DNA of 64,000 nt, taken from assembly GCF_001424985.1 (NCBI RefSeq), contig NZ_LMDA01000012.1, positions 62,001 to 126,000 of the forward strand, written 5' to 3'. Positions 26,602 to 35,929 of the stretch are shown here, in pieces; within the stretch, counting starts at the first letter, position 1; each line of letters opens with the position of its first letter. The DNA comes from Rhizobium sp. Root1212 (GTDB taxonomy: Bacteria > Pseudomonadota > Alphaproteobacteria > Rhizobiales > Rhizobiaceae). Below the pieces are notes generated by a model, which was not told where the DNA came from, searched no databases, and saw only the letters and a program-made list of their open reading frames with translations. The position numbers and the translations under genes were made by a program.

Positions 26602-27071
26602 TCGGGGTTGCGGGCGCGGCTGCGGGCTTCGCTGAGTTCGCTGGTGGTGTGGCTGAGACGGTCGGCCAGCACGCGCATGATCTCGATAGTGATCTCGGGA
26701 AAATCCGTCAGCAGTTTCAGGAAATGATCCTTGCGGATGCGCAGCGCCTCGAGCGAGGTGGTGGTCTTGACGGTCGCGGTCCTGGAGACGTCGCAGAGAA
26801 TGGCGATCTCGCCGACGATCGAGTTCTTCTCGACTTCAGCGACCTTGATCGGCCCGGAGGAGGTATCGACCAGAATGTCTGCCTTGCCGTCCAGCACCAC
26901 GTAAGCCGCGTCCCCGGCATCGCCCTGCTGGAAAAGCGCCTCGCCGACATCGTAGCTGACCCGGTCCGAGGTAAAGGCAAGCAGTTTCAGCTTTCCCGGC
27001 TCGACGCCGGCGAAAAGCGGAACCCGCCGCAACATTTGAACTTCGTCCTTCAGCAGCATGTGAGTACCCAT
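26592..27071 (-). CDS. Stand-alone cyclic-nucleotide-binding (CRP-like) domain protein
   Basis: The protein is little more than one cNMP-binding beta-barrel: LRRVPLFAGVEPGKLKLLAF, YDVGEALFQQGDAGDAAYVV, then the phosphate-binding-cassette region NSIVGEIAILCDVSRTATVK. A C-terminal helix follows (EIMRVLADRLSHTTSELS). There is no helix-turn-helix or output domain, so it should act by protein contact. It follows the degenerate ABC exporter gene by 83 bp on the same strand and may be its regulatory subunit; that is an inference. The start could be ATG 27071 or 27059. The R-T-A triad suggests cAMP or cGMP binding is possible. Confidence 0.85.
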   Translation of the reverse strand: MGTHMLLKDEVQMLRRVPLFAGVEPGKLKLLAFTSDRVSYDVGEALFQQGDAGDAAYVVLDGKADILVDTSSGPIKVAEVEKNSIVGEIAILCDVSRTATVKTTTSLEALRIRKDHFLKLLTDFPEITIEIMRVLADRLSHTTSELSEARSRARNPDQD

Positions 27072-27154
27072 TTCCCCGTTTGCCTCTCGCCCCCGTTCGG
27101 GGTGCCTTATTCTATGCTTGTCTTCAGCCGCACGCATGGCCTTTTTTTCTTACA

Positions 27155-29869
27155 TTATGATGACACAAGCTCTTTGAATACCCCGCTCTTTTCAGCGAGC
27201 GTATCGGGTGTTCCGTCTTCCACCAACTGGCCGCGATCGAACACCAGCACCCGGTCGAACAGGTGGCTGAGGCCGGTGTTGGAGAGCACCCAGATCAGCG
27301 CCGGCTCGCGTCCGTTACGGCGCAGGAGCTTCATCACATCGCGAACGATTTCGTCCTGCAGGCGATGATCGAGGCCGGGCAGCGGCCGGTTGAAGACGTA
27401 ATATTCCGAGCCGCGCACCAGGGCGCGGGCAAGGTTCAGTTTCTGGCGCTGCACCGCCGTCAGGCGCTTGCCGCCGGCCCCGACATTGAAATCGCCGCCG
27501 ATGCGCAGCACCTGCTCCAGAAGGCCGAGCGTGTTGAGCAGCGAGCTGACGATCGAGCGGATGCGCTTGGAACCGTCGGCATGCTTCTGGCTGATGCGGC
27601 CGAAGAGCACGTTGTCCATAAGGCTGGCCGAGGCCACGTAACGCTCGGGATCGTAACGCTCGATGGCACCCTTCAGCTCCTCCGGCATGCCGTCATAGAA
27701 CTGGTGGCGCACGTCGACGATCTTTTCCATCAGCTCGCGGGTCAGCAGGCCGAAGCGGTGGCGGGGCTCGACGTAAAGGGCGCTGAGGCGGATGATCGAG
27801 GAACGCTCGTCCTCGCTCGCCGCATCGTAGCCGCGTCCCTTCAGCTTCTGCAGGGTCGCCTGGTAATAGGGCAGGTCGTCCGCCGACATGAAGGTCAGCT
27901 GCTGGAAGAAGGGATGGTCCGGCGGCAAGTCGGCGAAGAGTTCCACCGCGTTTTCTGCGATGCTGTAACCCATGTCGAAGAGCACGCGGTCGAGGCCGCT
28001 CTGGCCGACGACGGACCGGAAATAGGCGTTCTTGCCGAGCGCCTTGCCGGCAAGTGCGGGGCCGACGGCGGTGCCGAACAGCAGGTTTTCGCCGACCGTC
28101 GCCTCGATGTTGTAGGCGCCGGGTTCGAAGGGAACGACGAGGCCGCTCAAGCCCGCTTCCTCCAGTTCGTCGCGCAACGCGTGGCGCATCTCGACAATGC
28201 CGGCGGCAAGCTCGGGATGGTCGGCGGGATCGATGACCGTGCGCAGGGCCAGATCGAGGATATCCTTGGACAGCTGCACGGTGTCGAGCACTTCCAGGAG
28301 CGAGGGGAAGATGTCGTCGGCGCCGGTCGCCGAAGCCGCGCGATAGTCGATCCAGTCGGCCTTCGTATCGTAATCGGGGTTGCCGGCAAGCCGCGCCTCG
28401 TTGACGTCCCATTTGCGCTGGGTGGCGTCCGCGCCGGAATAGGAGCGCTCGCTCAGCGGTGCGTGCTTCAGGCCGTAGAGCAGGTTTTCGCCCAGTGTGC
28501 CGTAGAAGAAATAGGCATCCGACGAGACATAGGTGAGACCACGGCCGACGACGGATTCCGGCAGGTCCAGAATATCCTCGCCGCCGGCGGTGACCTTGCC
28601 GCTTTCGGGCCAGATCAGGCGGGCGAAGGCTTCGGCCAGCACATCGCCGCCGGCGCCGGCACCGCCGATGATCGCCACGGTCTCGCCGTGCTTGATCTGC
28701 ACCGAGACGCGCTCGATCAGCCGCGCGCCGCTGTCGTCGGCCAGCGTCAGGTTCACGGCCGCAAGCGGCGCAGGCATGGGTGCGGTGTCGGAGGACAGCG
28801 CCTGAATCTTCGAATCGATGATCTGCTCGGCGCTGAACTGTTCCACCACCTGCACGTACTTGACCTGCACGTCCTGGCGGGTCTGATCCCAGTCGATCAG
28901 GTCCTTCAGCGGTCCGGGCAGGTCCTTGTAGGCGCTGATGACGGCGATCAGCTGGCCGATGTCGAGCTGGCCCTGCAAGGCGAGATAACCGCCGATGCAA
29001 TAGAACAGGAACGGCGTCAGCTGGGCGAGGAAGTTGTTGATGAACTTGACCAGGAATTTCCACTGGTAAAGGTCGTAGCGGATCTTGAAGATGCGGCCGA
29101 GGCGCGCGGCGATGTCGGCGCGCTCGAAATTCGAGGTGTCGTAGGCATGGATGGTGCCGATGCCGTCGACGATTTCGCTGACGCGGCCGGCAAGTTCGCG
29201 GGCGGTGATCTGGCGTTCGCGGCCGAGCACGAGCAGGCGGCGGCGCATGCGCGGAATGATGACCGCCTGCACGCCGACCATGACGCCGGCGATCAGGCCG
29301 AGCCAGACATTCTGCATGAAGATGAAGAACAGTGCCGTCAGCGCCTGGCCGCCGAGCAGCGCCGGCGAGACGAAGGCATCGCCGGTGAAGCCGCCGAGCG
29401 GCTCGACCTCGTCCTTGACCATGCTGGAGACCTCCGCCCCCTTCATGCGCTTGAACTGGGTGGGCGGGAACCTCAGGATGCGGTCGACGAGTTCGAAGCG
29501 GATGCGGCGCAACAGCCGCTCGCCGAGCCGGCCCTTGTAGGTATTGATGTAGAATTTGAAGAGGCCGTTGATGATCACCAGCACCAGGAACACGAGGCTC
29601 AAGCCGAACAGCATCTGCATGCGCGTGAGTTCAAGGCCGGAGAACAGCTCGACATTGCCGATATAGGGCAGGTCGAAATTGATGTTCATGAAGGTCTGGG
29701 TCGCATCCGGCCGGTCGAAACCGTCGCCCTGGATCGGCCCGTTGACGATCTGCTTGGGCAGGTCGAAGGACAGGAAATAGGGGATCATCGACACGGCGAC
29801 GACAAGCAGAATCCAGAGCTGCTGGGCTCGGGTATGCTTCCAGATGTAGCGGGAGAGACGTTTTTCCAT
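27155..29869 (-). CDS. ABC exporter-like membrane protein with degenerate, enlarged nucleotide-binding domain
   Basis: Residues 1-340 form an ABC exporter transmembrane domain (about six helices; FPPTQFKRMKGAEVSSMVKD is the family intracellular loop). The following NBD lacks every key catalytic residue. Walker A is GGAGAGGD (402-409, Lys replaced by Gly), the signature is LTAVQ instead of LSGGQ, Walker B/Glu is VFNRP instead of LLDEP, and the switch His is Asn (LSNTG). About 300 extra residues lie between the Q-loop region and the signature. Three ENLLYG / ENLLFG / DNVLFG copies suggest internal duplication. It probably does not hydrolyse ATP and may act as a scaffold, sensor or facilitator with the cNMP-binding protein downstream. 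Confidence 0.85.
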   Translation of the reverse strand: MEKRLSRYIWKHTRAQQLWILLVVAVSMIPYFLSFDLPKQIVNGPIQGDGFDRPDATQTFMNINFDLPYIGNVELFSGLELTRMQMLFGLSLVFLVLVIINGLFKFYINTYKGRLGERLLRRIRFELVDRILRFPPTQFKRMKGAEVSSMVKDEVEPLGGFTGDAFVSPALLGGQALTALFFIFMQNVWLGLIAGVMVGVQAVIIPRMRRRLLVLGRERQITARELAGRVSEIVDGIGTIHAYDTSNFERADIAARLGRIFKIRYDLYQWKFLVKFINNFLAQLTPFLFYCIGGYLALQGQLDIGQLIAVISAYKDLPGPLKDLIDWDQTRQDVQVKYVQVVEQFSAEQIIDSKIQALSSDTAPMPAPLAAVNLTLADDSGARLIERVSVQIKHGETVAIIGGAGAGGDVLAEAFARLIWPESGKVTAGGEDILDLPESVVGRGLTYVSSDAYFFYGTLGENLLYGLKHAPLSERSYSGADATQRKWDVNEARLAGNPDYDTKADWIDYRAASATGADDIFPSLLEVLDTVQLSKDILDLALRTVIDPADHPELAAGIVEMRHALRDELEEAGLSGLVVPFEPGAYNIEATVGENLLFGTAVGPALAGKALGKNAYFRSVVGQSGLDRVLFDMGYSIAENAVELFADLPPDHPFFQQLTFMSADDLPYYQATLQKLKGRGYDAASEDERSSIIRLSALYVEPRHRFGLLTRELMEKIVDVRHQFYDGMPEELKGAIERYDPERYVASASLMDNVLFGRISQKHADGSKRIRSIVSSLLNTLGLLEQVLRIGGDFNVGAGGKRLTAVQRQKLNLARALVRGSEYYVFNRPLPGLDHRLQDEIVRDVMKLLRRNGREPALIWVLSNTGLSHLFDRVLVFDRGQLVEDGTPDTLAEKSGVFKELVSS

Positions 29870-30089
29870 GGAGGCTTAACGAACCGGATGAAGGATGCAT
29901 GGGGCAGGGTTGGCCCGGCGATCGCGCCTGAGCCGCAGCGACGAGGAGATAATTTCGGCACTCGTCGGCATCGGCTGCATGTCCCACGCTTTTGAAAAGG
30001 TGAGATTACAACAGCGGCCCGGCGAAAACCACCCGCTTTAAGCACGGGAATCCGGGGGCTGCGGCGATCTTTTCAGGGCGTTTTTTGGG

Positions 30090-31241
30090 TCAGGCCAGCC
30101 GACGCGCGGCCGCAAGTTCCTCAATGATTCGCGCGGTCTGGCGGGCGCCGTCGAGATCGAGCGCGTGGGCGGATTGTCTCATCGCGAGCGCTGTGCGGAT
30201 GGCCTCAGTCATGGTGGCGTCGGAAAGATCGGTTTCGGTCAGCACACTGGCGAGGCCGAGCTTTTCCAGCCGCTCGGCCCTGACGGTCTGTTCCGTCTCG
30301 CCGCCGGCGATGAAGGGCACGAGAAGCGCGCGACAGCCGGCGCGCAGGATATCGCAGACGGTGTTGTAACCGGCCTGCGAGACCGAAAGCCTTGCACCGC
30401 CGAGCAGGCTGGCGAAATCCGGGCGGAAGCGGAACACTTTCACATGCTCGGGCGCATCGGTGGCGATGGCGTCGAAATCCTGTTGCGGCAGGTTGGGGCC
30501 GGTGACCAGCGCCCAGGGGCCGTTCGTCGTCAGGGTCTTTGAAGCGGCAAGGGCTGCGCGGATCAGGGCATTGCCCACGGCGCCGCCGCCGGCCGAGACG
30601 ATGACCTCGAATTTTTCAGCCGCCGGAGCCGGCGGGGGCGGTGCGACGAGGCCGGTATAGAGCACCTTGTCGGCGATCTCGCCGGCCAGCGGAAATGTGT
30701 CTTCCAGCCGCGCGAAGGCCGGATCACCGTGGACGAGTACGCGGTCGAAATGCTGCTTCACGAGGGCGACGGTTTCTTCGTCGCGGCCGGGCTTGGCGCG
30801 TTCCTGCAGGATGTCGCGCAGCGACGAGAGAAGCAGCGGCTTCGGTTCGGTTGCCGCGATGGCGTCGAGAAGCGGCATGAGTTCGAAGCGCACCTGGCGG
30901 CGGCCGAAGGGGAAGGCCTCGATGATCACGACATCCGGGGCGGTCGCGTGAAAGGCGGCGAGCAGGCGAGCCTTGCGGTCTTCCTGAAAGCGCGCGTCGA
31001 CCGGGTTTCCATCCATGTCCGCAAGGCCGGAAAAGCCGACGCCGGAGACGACGGGCGGCAGCGCCACATGCTCGATGCCGGAGCCGGGGAAGCCGTTGAC
31101 CGGGGTGCCGCCGGTGACGATCGTCACCGCATGACCGCCTTGGCTGAGCGCATGGGCGACGCGGCTGGCGCGGGCGAGGTGGCCGATGCCGAGCAGATGC
31201 TGGACATAGAAGAAAACCTTGAGGGGGCGGCGGTCTTGCAT
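30090..31241 (-). CDS. GT28/MurG-like glycosyltransferase
   Basis: This is a predicted GT-B glycosyltransferase of the MurG/UDP-GlcNAc-transferase-like group. It opens with KVFFYVQHLLGIGHLARASR, the glycine-rich acceptor-side motif, and has the C-terminal donor site (IVSAGGGAVGNALIRAAL; LSVSQAGYNTVCDILRAGCR; VPFIAGGETEQTVRAERL). The ATG at 31241 overlaps the preceding gene's stop (TGATG); a GTG at 31250 is an alternative. It is the third gene of a glycosyltransferase run and shares its GHL-x-R start with the first gene, suggesting paralogy. The acceptor is unknown. Confidence 0.88.
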   Translation of the reverse strand: MQDRRPLKVFFYVQHLLGIGHLARASRVAHALSQGGHAVTIVTGGTPVNGFPGSGIEHVALPPVVSGVGFSGLADMDGNPVDARFQEDRKARLLAAFHATAPDVVIIEAFPFGRRQVRFELMPLLDAIAATEPKPLLLSSLRDILQERAKPGRDEETVALVKQHFDRVLVHGDPAFARLEDTFPLAGEIADKVLYTGLVAPPPPAPAAEKFEVIVSAGGGAVGNALIRAALAASKTLTTNGPWALVTGPNLPQQDFDAIATDAPEHVKVFRFRPDFASLLGGARLSVSQAGYNTVCDILRAGCRALLVPFIAGGETEQTVRAERLEKLGLASVLTETDLSDATMTEAIRTALAMRQSAHALDLDGARQTARIIEELAAARRLA

Positions 31242-32476
31242 CAGGTCCACTCGTTTTCGAACAGTGTCTTCAGCTGGCGAATGCTGGCATTATGATCGAA
31301 CTCGCGGCGCACCCGATCTTCCGCGGCGTTGCCGAGCTTCTGGCGCAGGGCAGGGTTGCGGATCGCTGTCTCCAGCGCTGCGGCGAGCGCCTGCGGGTCC
31401 TCGGGCGGCACGACGAAGCCGTTTTCGCCATCCTTCAACAGTTCCGGCACGCCGGAAACATCGGTGGAGACGCAGACCAGTCTCTGGCTCGAAGCTTCGA
31501 CCAGCACGTTCGGCAGGCCGTCGCGGTCGCCGTCGGGGGCGATACGACAGGCAAGCGCGAAGATGTCCGAGTTGCGGTAGCGTTCCAGCACCTCTGTCTG
31601 GGCGAGTGCGCCGCGCCACTCGATGCGTTCGGCGATGCCCAGTTCGGCGGCAAGCGCTTTCATAGGCTTCTGCTGCTCGCCCGCGCCGATATGTTCGAAG
31701 CGCCAGTTGAGGTCCTTCGGCAGGAGGGCGAAGGCCCGGAGCAGCACGTCGTACCCCTTCTTCGTCACGGCACGGCCGACGCTGAGGATGGTGACGGGAT
31801 CGGCGGAATCGCTGCCGTCGCGGTTCGAATGCGCGCCGGCATAGGGGCCGAAGCGGGTCAGGTCGAGGCCGTGGTAGCTCAGGTGGACGTAGCTTTCGTC
31901 GCGCGACAGCGAGCGCAAGTAGTCGAAGCCGGTATGGGTGCAGGTCACCGTCCAGCGGTTTTCGGCAAGCTTGCCTTCCAGTTCCCAGGCCGGCGAGGTC
32001 CAGATGTCCTTGGCATGGGCCGAGCAGGTCCATGGCACGCCGGTCAGCATGCTGGCATAGGCGGTGACGGAGGCGGGCGTATGGATGAAATGGGCGTGCA
32101 GCCACTCGCCGCCGTCAGGCCATTCGGCCGCCAGCACCGCCGCCTGGCCGAAGCGGCGGATGCGGTTGCGGCTGATGTCGCGGCGGAAATCCTTGAGGAA
32201 TGCGCAGAACGCCGCCTTGAAGCCCGGCTTGCGCCATGCGGCGATCAGGCCCTTCAGCACCCTTATCGGCTCTTCATGCAGATATTCCGGCAGATACAGG
32301 ACCGGCGCGCGGATTTCGTCGTGGATCGGGTGGCGCTTGGCGTCGGTTGGGCGGCGCATAGAGACCAACGTCAGGTCGAAGCCGGCCTTTTCGAGGCCCA
32401 GCAGTTCCTGCGCGATGAAGGTTTCGGACAGGCGCGGGTAGCCCTTCAGGACCACGATGATCTTGCGGGGGCGCAT
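31241..32476 (-). CDS. Glycosyltransferase family 4 protein
   Basis: This retaining GT-B enzyme is a likely capsule or exopolysaccharide transferase. It has the N-terminal strand KIIVVLKGYPRLSETFIAQE (a YPRxSETFI start shared by many colanic-acid-type GT4 proteins), the acceptor-side HAHFIHTPASV, and the donor site ILSVGRAVTKKGYDVLLRAF with the E-x7-E region DGLPNVLVEASSQ. ATG 32476 gives 411 residues. An upstream in-frame extension to 32557 overlaps the previous gene and is unlikely. It is 10 bp after the first gene and coupled to the next. Confidence 0.9.
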   Translation of the reverse strand: MRPRKIIVVLKGYPRLSETFIAQELLGLEKAGFDLTLVSMRRPTDAKRHPIHDEIRAPVLYLPEYLHEEPIRVLKGLIAAWRKPGFKAAFCAFLKDFRRDISRNRIRRFGQAAVLAAEWPDGGEWLHAHFIHTPASVTAYASMLTGVPWTCSAHAKDIWTSPAWELEGKLAENRWTVTCTHTGFDYLRSLSRDESYVHLSYHGLDLTRFGPYAGAHSNRDGSDSADPVTILSVGRAVTKKGYDVLLRAFALLPKDLNWRFEHIGAGEQQKPMKALAAELGIAERIEWRGALAQTEVLERYRNSDIFALACRIAPDGDRDGLPNVLVEASSQRLVCVSTDVSGVPELLKDGENGFVVPPEDPQALAAALETAIRNPALRQKLGNAAEDRVRREFDHNASIRQLKTLFENEWT

Positions 32477-32486
32477 GATATCCGAA

Positions 32487-33689
32487 TTATCCCTGCACGA
32501 CGGAAAGGTGATCGCGGCGGCCAAGCCATTCGCCGACGATTTTCGAGATATTGGCAAGCCCCTCGAGCTGCATATGCGCAGCGCTCGTGGAAGGGGCCGG
32601 GCGACCGGAGAGCGTCTTCAATGCTTCGGCCATGCGCTTGGGGTCGGCGGCTTCATCGGGCAGCAGCATATCGATCAGCCCGAGTTCGCTGGCGCGCCGG
32701 GCGCGGATCAACTGTTCCTCGCGCGGCGCGACCCGCGGCACGATCAGGGCCGGCTTGTCGAAGGAGAGGATTTCGCAATAGGTATTGTAGCCGCCCATGC
32801 CGACCACGCCTTGCGCGCCGGCGATCAGCTCTTCCATGCGATTGTCGAATTCGATGACCTCGACGTAAGGGATTTTCGCGCCCTTTTCCAATAGCCGGTG
32901 GCGCTGCTTGGCAGGCATATAGGGGCCGAGCACGATGAGCGCGCGCTGGGTGAGCGTCGGGTCTTCCTGATAGGCGTCGATGACGTTGTGGATCAGGTCC
33001 GATCCATCGCCGCCGCCGCCGGTGGTGATCAGGATGTAGTCTTCCTTCTGCTTGTGCTCGGACTCGGTGTCCTTCGAGACGCTGCGCTGGAGGAAGCCGA
33101 CGAAATCCATCTTGGCCCGGACCTGCTGCGGCACATCGAGGCCGACGAGCGGATCGTAGAAATCCGGCGGGCCATAGACCCAGACGCTGTCGTAGAAGCG
33201 GCCGATCTTGTTCATGACGTCGTTGCGTTTCCACTCGGCTTCGAGCAGATGCGGCGCATCCATCACCTCGCGCAGACCGAGCACCAGCGTCGTGCCACGG
33301 GCTTTGAGATAGGCGAGCGTATCTTCGACCTCGCCGCGCAGGCCCAGCGGTTCCTTGTCGACGATGAAGATGTCCGGCTGGAAGGTTTCGGCGGTGTGGC
33401 GGATGATCGAGCGGCGCATCTTCAGGGTTTCCTGAAGATCGATATGCCGGTCCATCGACGTGTATTCACCGTTGCGCAGCTTGATGACGCTCGGGATCTT
33501 CACGAAATCGACGCGGGCGCGGTAATCGAAAGCGCCGGCAATGGTGGCGCCCGAAATGATCAGAACCTGAAGACCGCGATAATCCTCGACCAGCGAATGG
33601 GCGATCGTCCGGCAGCGCCGGAGATGGCCAAGCCCGAAGGTATCATGGCTGTACATGAGGATGCGGGCATCCTCGATCCGGCGCGTCAT
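32487..33689 (-). CDS. Predicted GT28-like glycosyltransferase (MurG superfamily)
   Basis: This 400-residue GT-B protein starts ILMYSHDTFGLGHLRRCRTI, with the glycine/His loop of this family. It has a donor domain containing YILITTGGGGDGSDLIHNVI, GMGGYNTYCEILSF and VPRVAPREEQLIRARRAS. The first gene of the minus-strand glycan group, it has GGAGAG before ATG 33689. The group order (GT28-like, GT4, GT28-like) is compact, with gaps of 10 bp or overlaps. I recognise the family as widespread in alphaproteobacteria, but the product glycan is not known to me. Confidence 0.88.
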   Translation of the reverse strand: MTRRIEDARILMYSHDTFGLGHLRRCRTIAHSLVEDYRGLQVLIISGATIAGAFDYRARVDFVKIPSVIKLRNGEYTSMDRHIDLQETLKMRRSIIRHTAETFQPDIFIVDKEPLGLRGEVEDTLAYLKARGTTLVLGLREVMDAPHLLEAEWKRNDVMNKIGRFYDSVWVYGPPDFYDPLVGLDVPQQVRAKMDFVGFLQRSVSKDTESEHKQKEDYILITTGGGGDGSDLIHNVIDAYQEDPTLTQRALIVLGPYMPAKQRHRLLEKGAKIPYVEVIEFDNRMEELIAGAQGVVGMGGYNTYCEILSFDKPALIVPRVAPREEQLIRARRASELGLIDMLLPDEAADPKRMAEALKTLSGRPAPSTSAAHMQLEGLANISKIVGEWLGRRDHLSVVQG

Positions 33690-33756
33690 GGGCGGTCTCT
33701 CCACGGTGTACGACGCAATCGTTCGCCTTTGGGCTGTATCTGCATGAACATCCCAT

Positions 33757-34932
33757 TCACTTATAGGGGTCGGCGGCGTCTCTCAAGCCGTCTCCCAAAA
33801 AATTGAACGCGAGGATGACGAGGATCACCGGGATCGTCGGCAAGAGAAGCCAGGGATAGAAGGCGATGACGCTGACGCTGCGGGCTTCGGTCAGCAGGAT
33901 GCCCCAGCTGGTCAGCGGCGGGCGAAGGCCGAGGCCGAGGAAGCTCAGCGCCGTCTCTCCGAGGATCATGCCGGGGATCGACATGGTGGCGGTGGCGATC
34001 AGGTGCGACATGAAGCCGGGGATCAGGTGGCGGCCGATGACGCGGCTGCCGCTGGCGCCCATCAGCTGGGCCGCCAGCACGTAGTCTTCCTCGCGCAACG
34101 CCAGCAGCTTGGAACGCACGGCGCGCGCAAGCCCCGTCCAGTCCAGCATGCCGAGAATGACCGTAATGCCGATATAGATCAGGATCGGGCTCCACGTGAC
34201 GGGCATGATGGCGGCGAGCGCCATCCACAGCGGTATGCTGGGGATGGATTGCAACACCTCGATGACACGCTGGGTGATCAGGTCGAACGTGCCGCCGCGA
34301 TAGCCGGCGATGCCGCCGATGATGATGCCGAGCGTGAAGCTCATGCTCACGCCGAGCAGGCCGATGGTGAGCGAGATCCGGGCGCCGTAGAGGATGCGCG
34401 ACAGCACGTCGCGGCCGAGCCGGTCGGTGCCGAGAAGGAAGAACTGGCCGTCCTTTGCCGGGCAAACGAGGTGGAAGCTGGCGGGAACGAGGCCCCAGAA
34501 CCTGTATGCGTCGCCGCTGCAAAAGAAGCGCAGCTTCTCGACCTTGCTCTTGTCCTCGTTATAGATGCGGCGCAGCGTATCCATGTCGAGCGTCATCGTG
34601 CGGCCGTAGACGAAGGGCCCGACGAAGGAGCCTTCGTCGAACAGATGCACCCGCTGCGGCGGCGAATGGATGTAGTCGACGTTGCGGGTGTGCAGGTTGT
34701 AGGGCGCCAGGAACTCGACGATGGTGATCGTCGCATAGAGGGCGGCGAGGAAGAACAGCGACACGACGGCGAGCCGGTGGCGCTTGAACTTCCACCACAT
34801 CAGCCTCAGCTGCGATGCCTGGTAGATCTTGCTCTGGGCCTCGGTCATCGCCTCCACGGACATGGGGTCGAAGGGGGCCGTCGAGATGTAATGCTCCAGC
34901 GGAGCGCCGGACTTCGGAAGCGATGCGGTCAC
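33757..34932 (-). CDS. Peptide-type ABC transporter permease (OppC/DppC-like)
   Basis: This inner-membrane permease has an N-terminal cytoplasmic extension and a first helix (LAVVSLFFLAALYATITIVE). A periplasmic segment and then the core helices follow. The ATPase-contact motif is REEDYVLAAQLMGASGSRV, followed by GETALSFLGLGLRPPLTSWG, a strong OppC/DppC hallmark. GTG at 34932 overlaps the stop of the OppB-like gene by four bases. At 391 residues it is longer than DppC because of an inserted periplasmic region (PFVYGRTMTLDMDTLRRIYN), a form seen in YejE-like permeases. Confidence 0.93.
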   Translation of the reverse strand: MTASLPKSGAPLEHYISTAPFDPMSVEAMTEAQSKIYQASQLRLMWWKFKRHRLAVVSLFFLAALYATITIVEFLAPYNLHTRNVDYIHSPPQRVHLFDEGSFVGPFVYGRTMTLDMDTLRRIYNEDKSKVEKLRFFCSGDAYRFWGLVPASFHLVCPAKDGQFFLLGTDRLGRDVLSRILYGARISLTIGLLGVSMSFTLGIIIGGIAGYRGGTFDLITQRVIEVLQSIPSIPLWMALAAIMPVTWSPILIYIGITVILGMLDWTGLARAVRSKLLALREEDYVLAAQLMGASGSRVIGRHLIPGFMSHLIATATMSIPGMILGETALSFLGLGLRPPLTSWGILLTEARSVSVIAFYPWLLLPTIPVILVILAFNFLGDGLRDAADPYK

Positions 34933-35927
34933 TTGGTGCTCCCACCCTGCAGTCTGATACGCGGATCGAGCAAGGCGAGCGCGATGTCTGAAATAAGAAC
35001 GCCGATGACGGTGAGGAAGGCGAGGAACATCAGGAACGAGCCTGCAAGGTACATATCCTGGCTCTGCAGCGCCTTGATCAGCATCGGGCCTGTCGTTTCA
35101 AGCGACAGCACGATGGCGGTGATTTCAGCGCCGGAGATGATCGCCGGCAGGATGGAGCCGATATCGGAAATGAAGAAATTCAAGGACATGCGCAGCGGAT
35201 ACTTGATCAGCGTCTTGAAGGGGTGAAGCCCTTTCGCCCGCGCCGTGACCACATATTGTTTCTGCAGCTCGTCGAGCAGGTTGGCGCGCAAGCGGCGAAT
35301 CATGCCGGCGGTGCCGGCCGTGCCGATGATGATCACCGGTATCCACAGATGTTCGAGGATCGACTTGAACTTCTCCCAGCTCATGGCCTCGCCGAGGAAT
35401 TTCTGGTCCATCAGGTGGCCGATGGAGGTGCCGAACCAGATATTGGCGAAATACATCAGGATCAGCGCGAACATGAAATTCGGAATGGCGAGTCCGAGCA
35501 GGCCGAGGAAGGTCAGGCCGTAGTCGCCCCAGCTATACTGGTGCGTGGCAGAATAAATGCCGATCGGGAAGGCGAGGAGCCAGGTGAAGAGGATGGTGAC
35601 GAAGGATACCATCACCGTCAGCCACAGCCGGTCGCCCACCACTTCGCTGACGGGAAGCTGGTATTCGAACGAATAGCCGAAATCGCCCTTCAGCATACCG
35701 CCGACCCAGTAGAAATAGCGCTCGATCGGCGGCTTGTCGAAGCCGTATTGCTCGCGCAGTTCCTTGATTTCGGCGGTATCGACGCTTTCGCCCTGGGCTC
35801 TGAGTTCAGCGACGTAGCTTTCGAAATAGTCGCCCGGCGGCAGTTCGATGATGGTGAAGACCAGCGCCGAGATGATCAGCATCGTCGGGACCATGGCGGC
35901 GATACGCAACAGAATATAGCGCAGCAT
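34929..35927 (-). CDS. Peptide-type ABC transporter permease (OppB/DppB-like)
   Basis: This permease partners the gene downstream. It starts MLRYILLRIAAMVPTMLIIS, the usual DppB N-terminal helix, has a periplasmic segment with GFDKPPIERYFYWVGGMLKG, and carries the EAA-type loop DELQKQYVVTARAKGLHPFK. The start at ATG 35927 gives 332 residues, normal for the family; the frame continues upstream to 36338 only as a shadow of the binding-protein gene. It is 2 bp from the stop of the binding-protein gene. Substrate class, peptide or related, is set by the neighbours. Confidence 0.93.
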   Translation of the reverse strand: MLRYILLRIAAMVPTMLIISALVFTIIELPPGDYFESYVAELRAQGESVDTAEIKELREQYGFDKPPIERYFYWVGGMLKGDFGYSFEYQLPVSEVVGDRLWLTVMVSFVTILFTWLLAFPIGIYSATHQYSWGDYGLTFLGLLGLAIPNFMFALILMYFANIWFGTSIGHLMDQKFLGEAMSWEKFKSILEHLWIPVIIIGTAGTAGMIRRLRANLLDELQKQYVVTARAKGLHPFKTLIKYPLRMSLNFFISDIGSILPAIISGAEITAIVLSLETTGPMLIKALQSQDMYLAGSFLMFLAFLTVIGVLISDIALALLDPRIRLQGGSTK

Positions 35928-35929
35928 GC

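Noticed and set aside
27263-29995. 910-codon plus-strand frame opposite the ABC exporter
   Set aside because: Its His/Ala/Asp/Gly-rich translation is typical of an antisense shadow of GC-rich coding sequence; the minus-strand frame has clear membrane and NBD homology.
31292-32857. 521-codon plus-strand frame opposite two glycosyltransferases
   Set aside because: It spans the junction of two well-supported minus-strand genes and shows no family motif.
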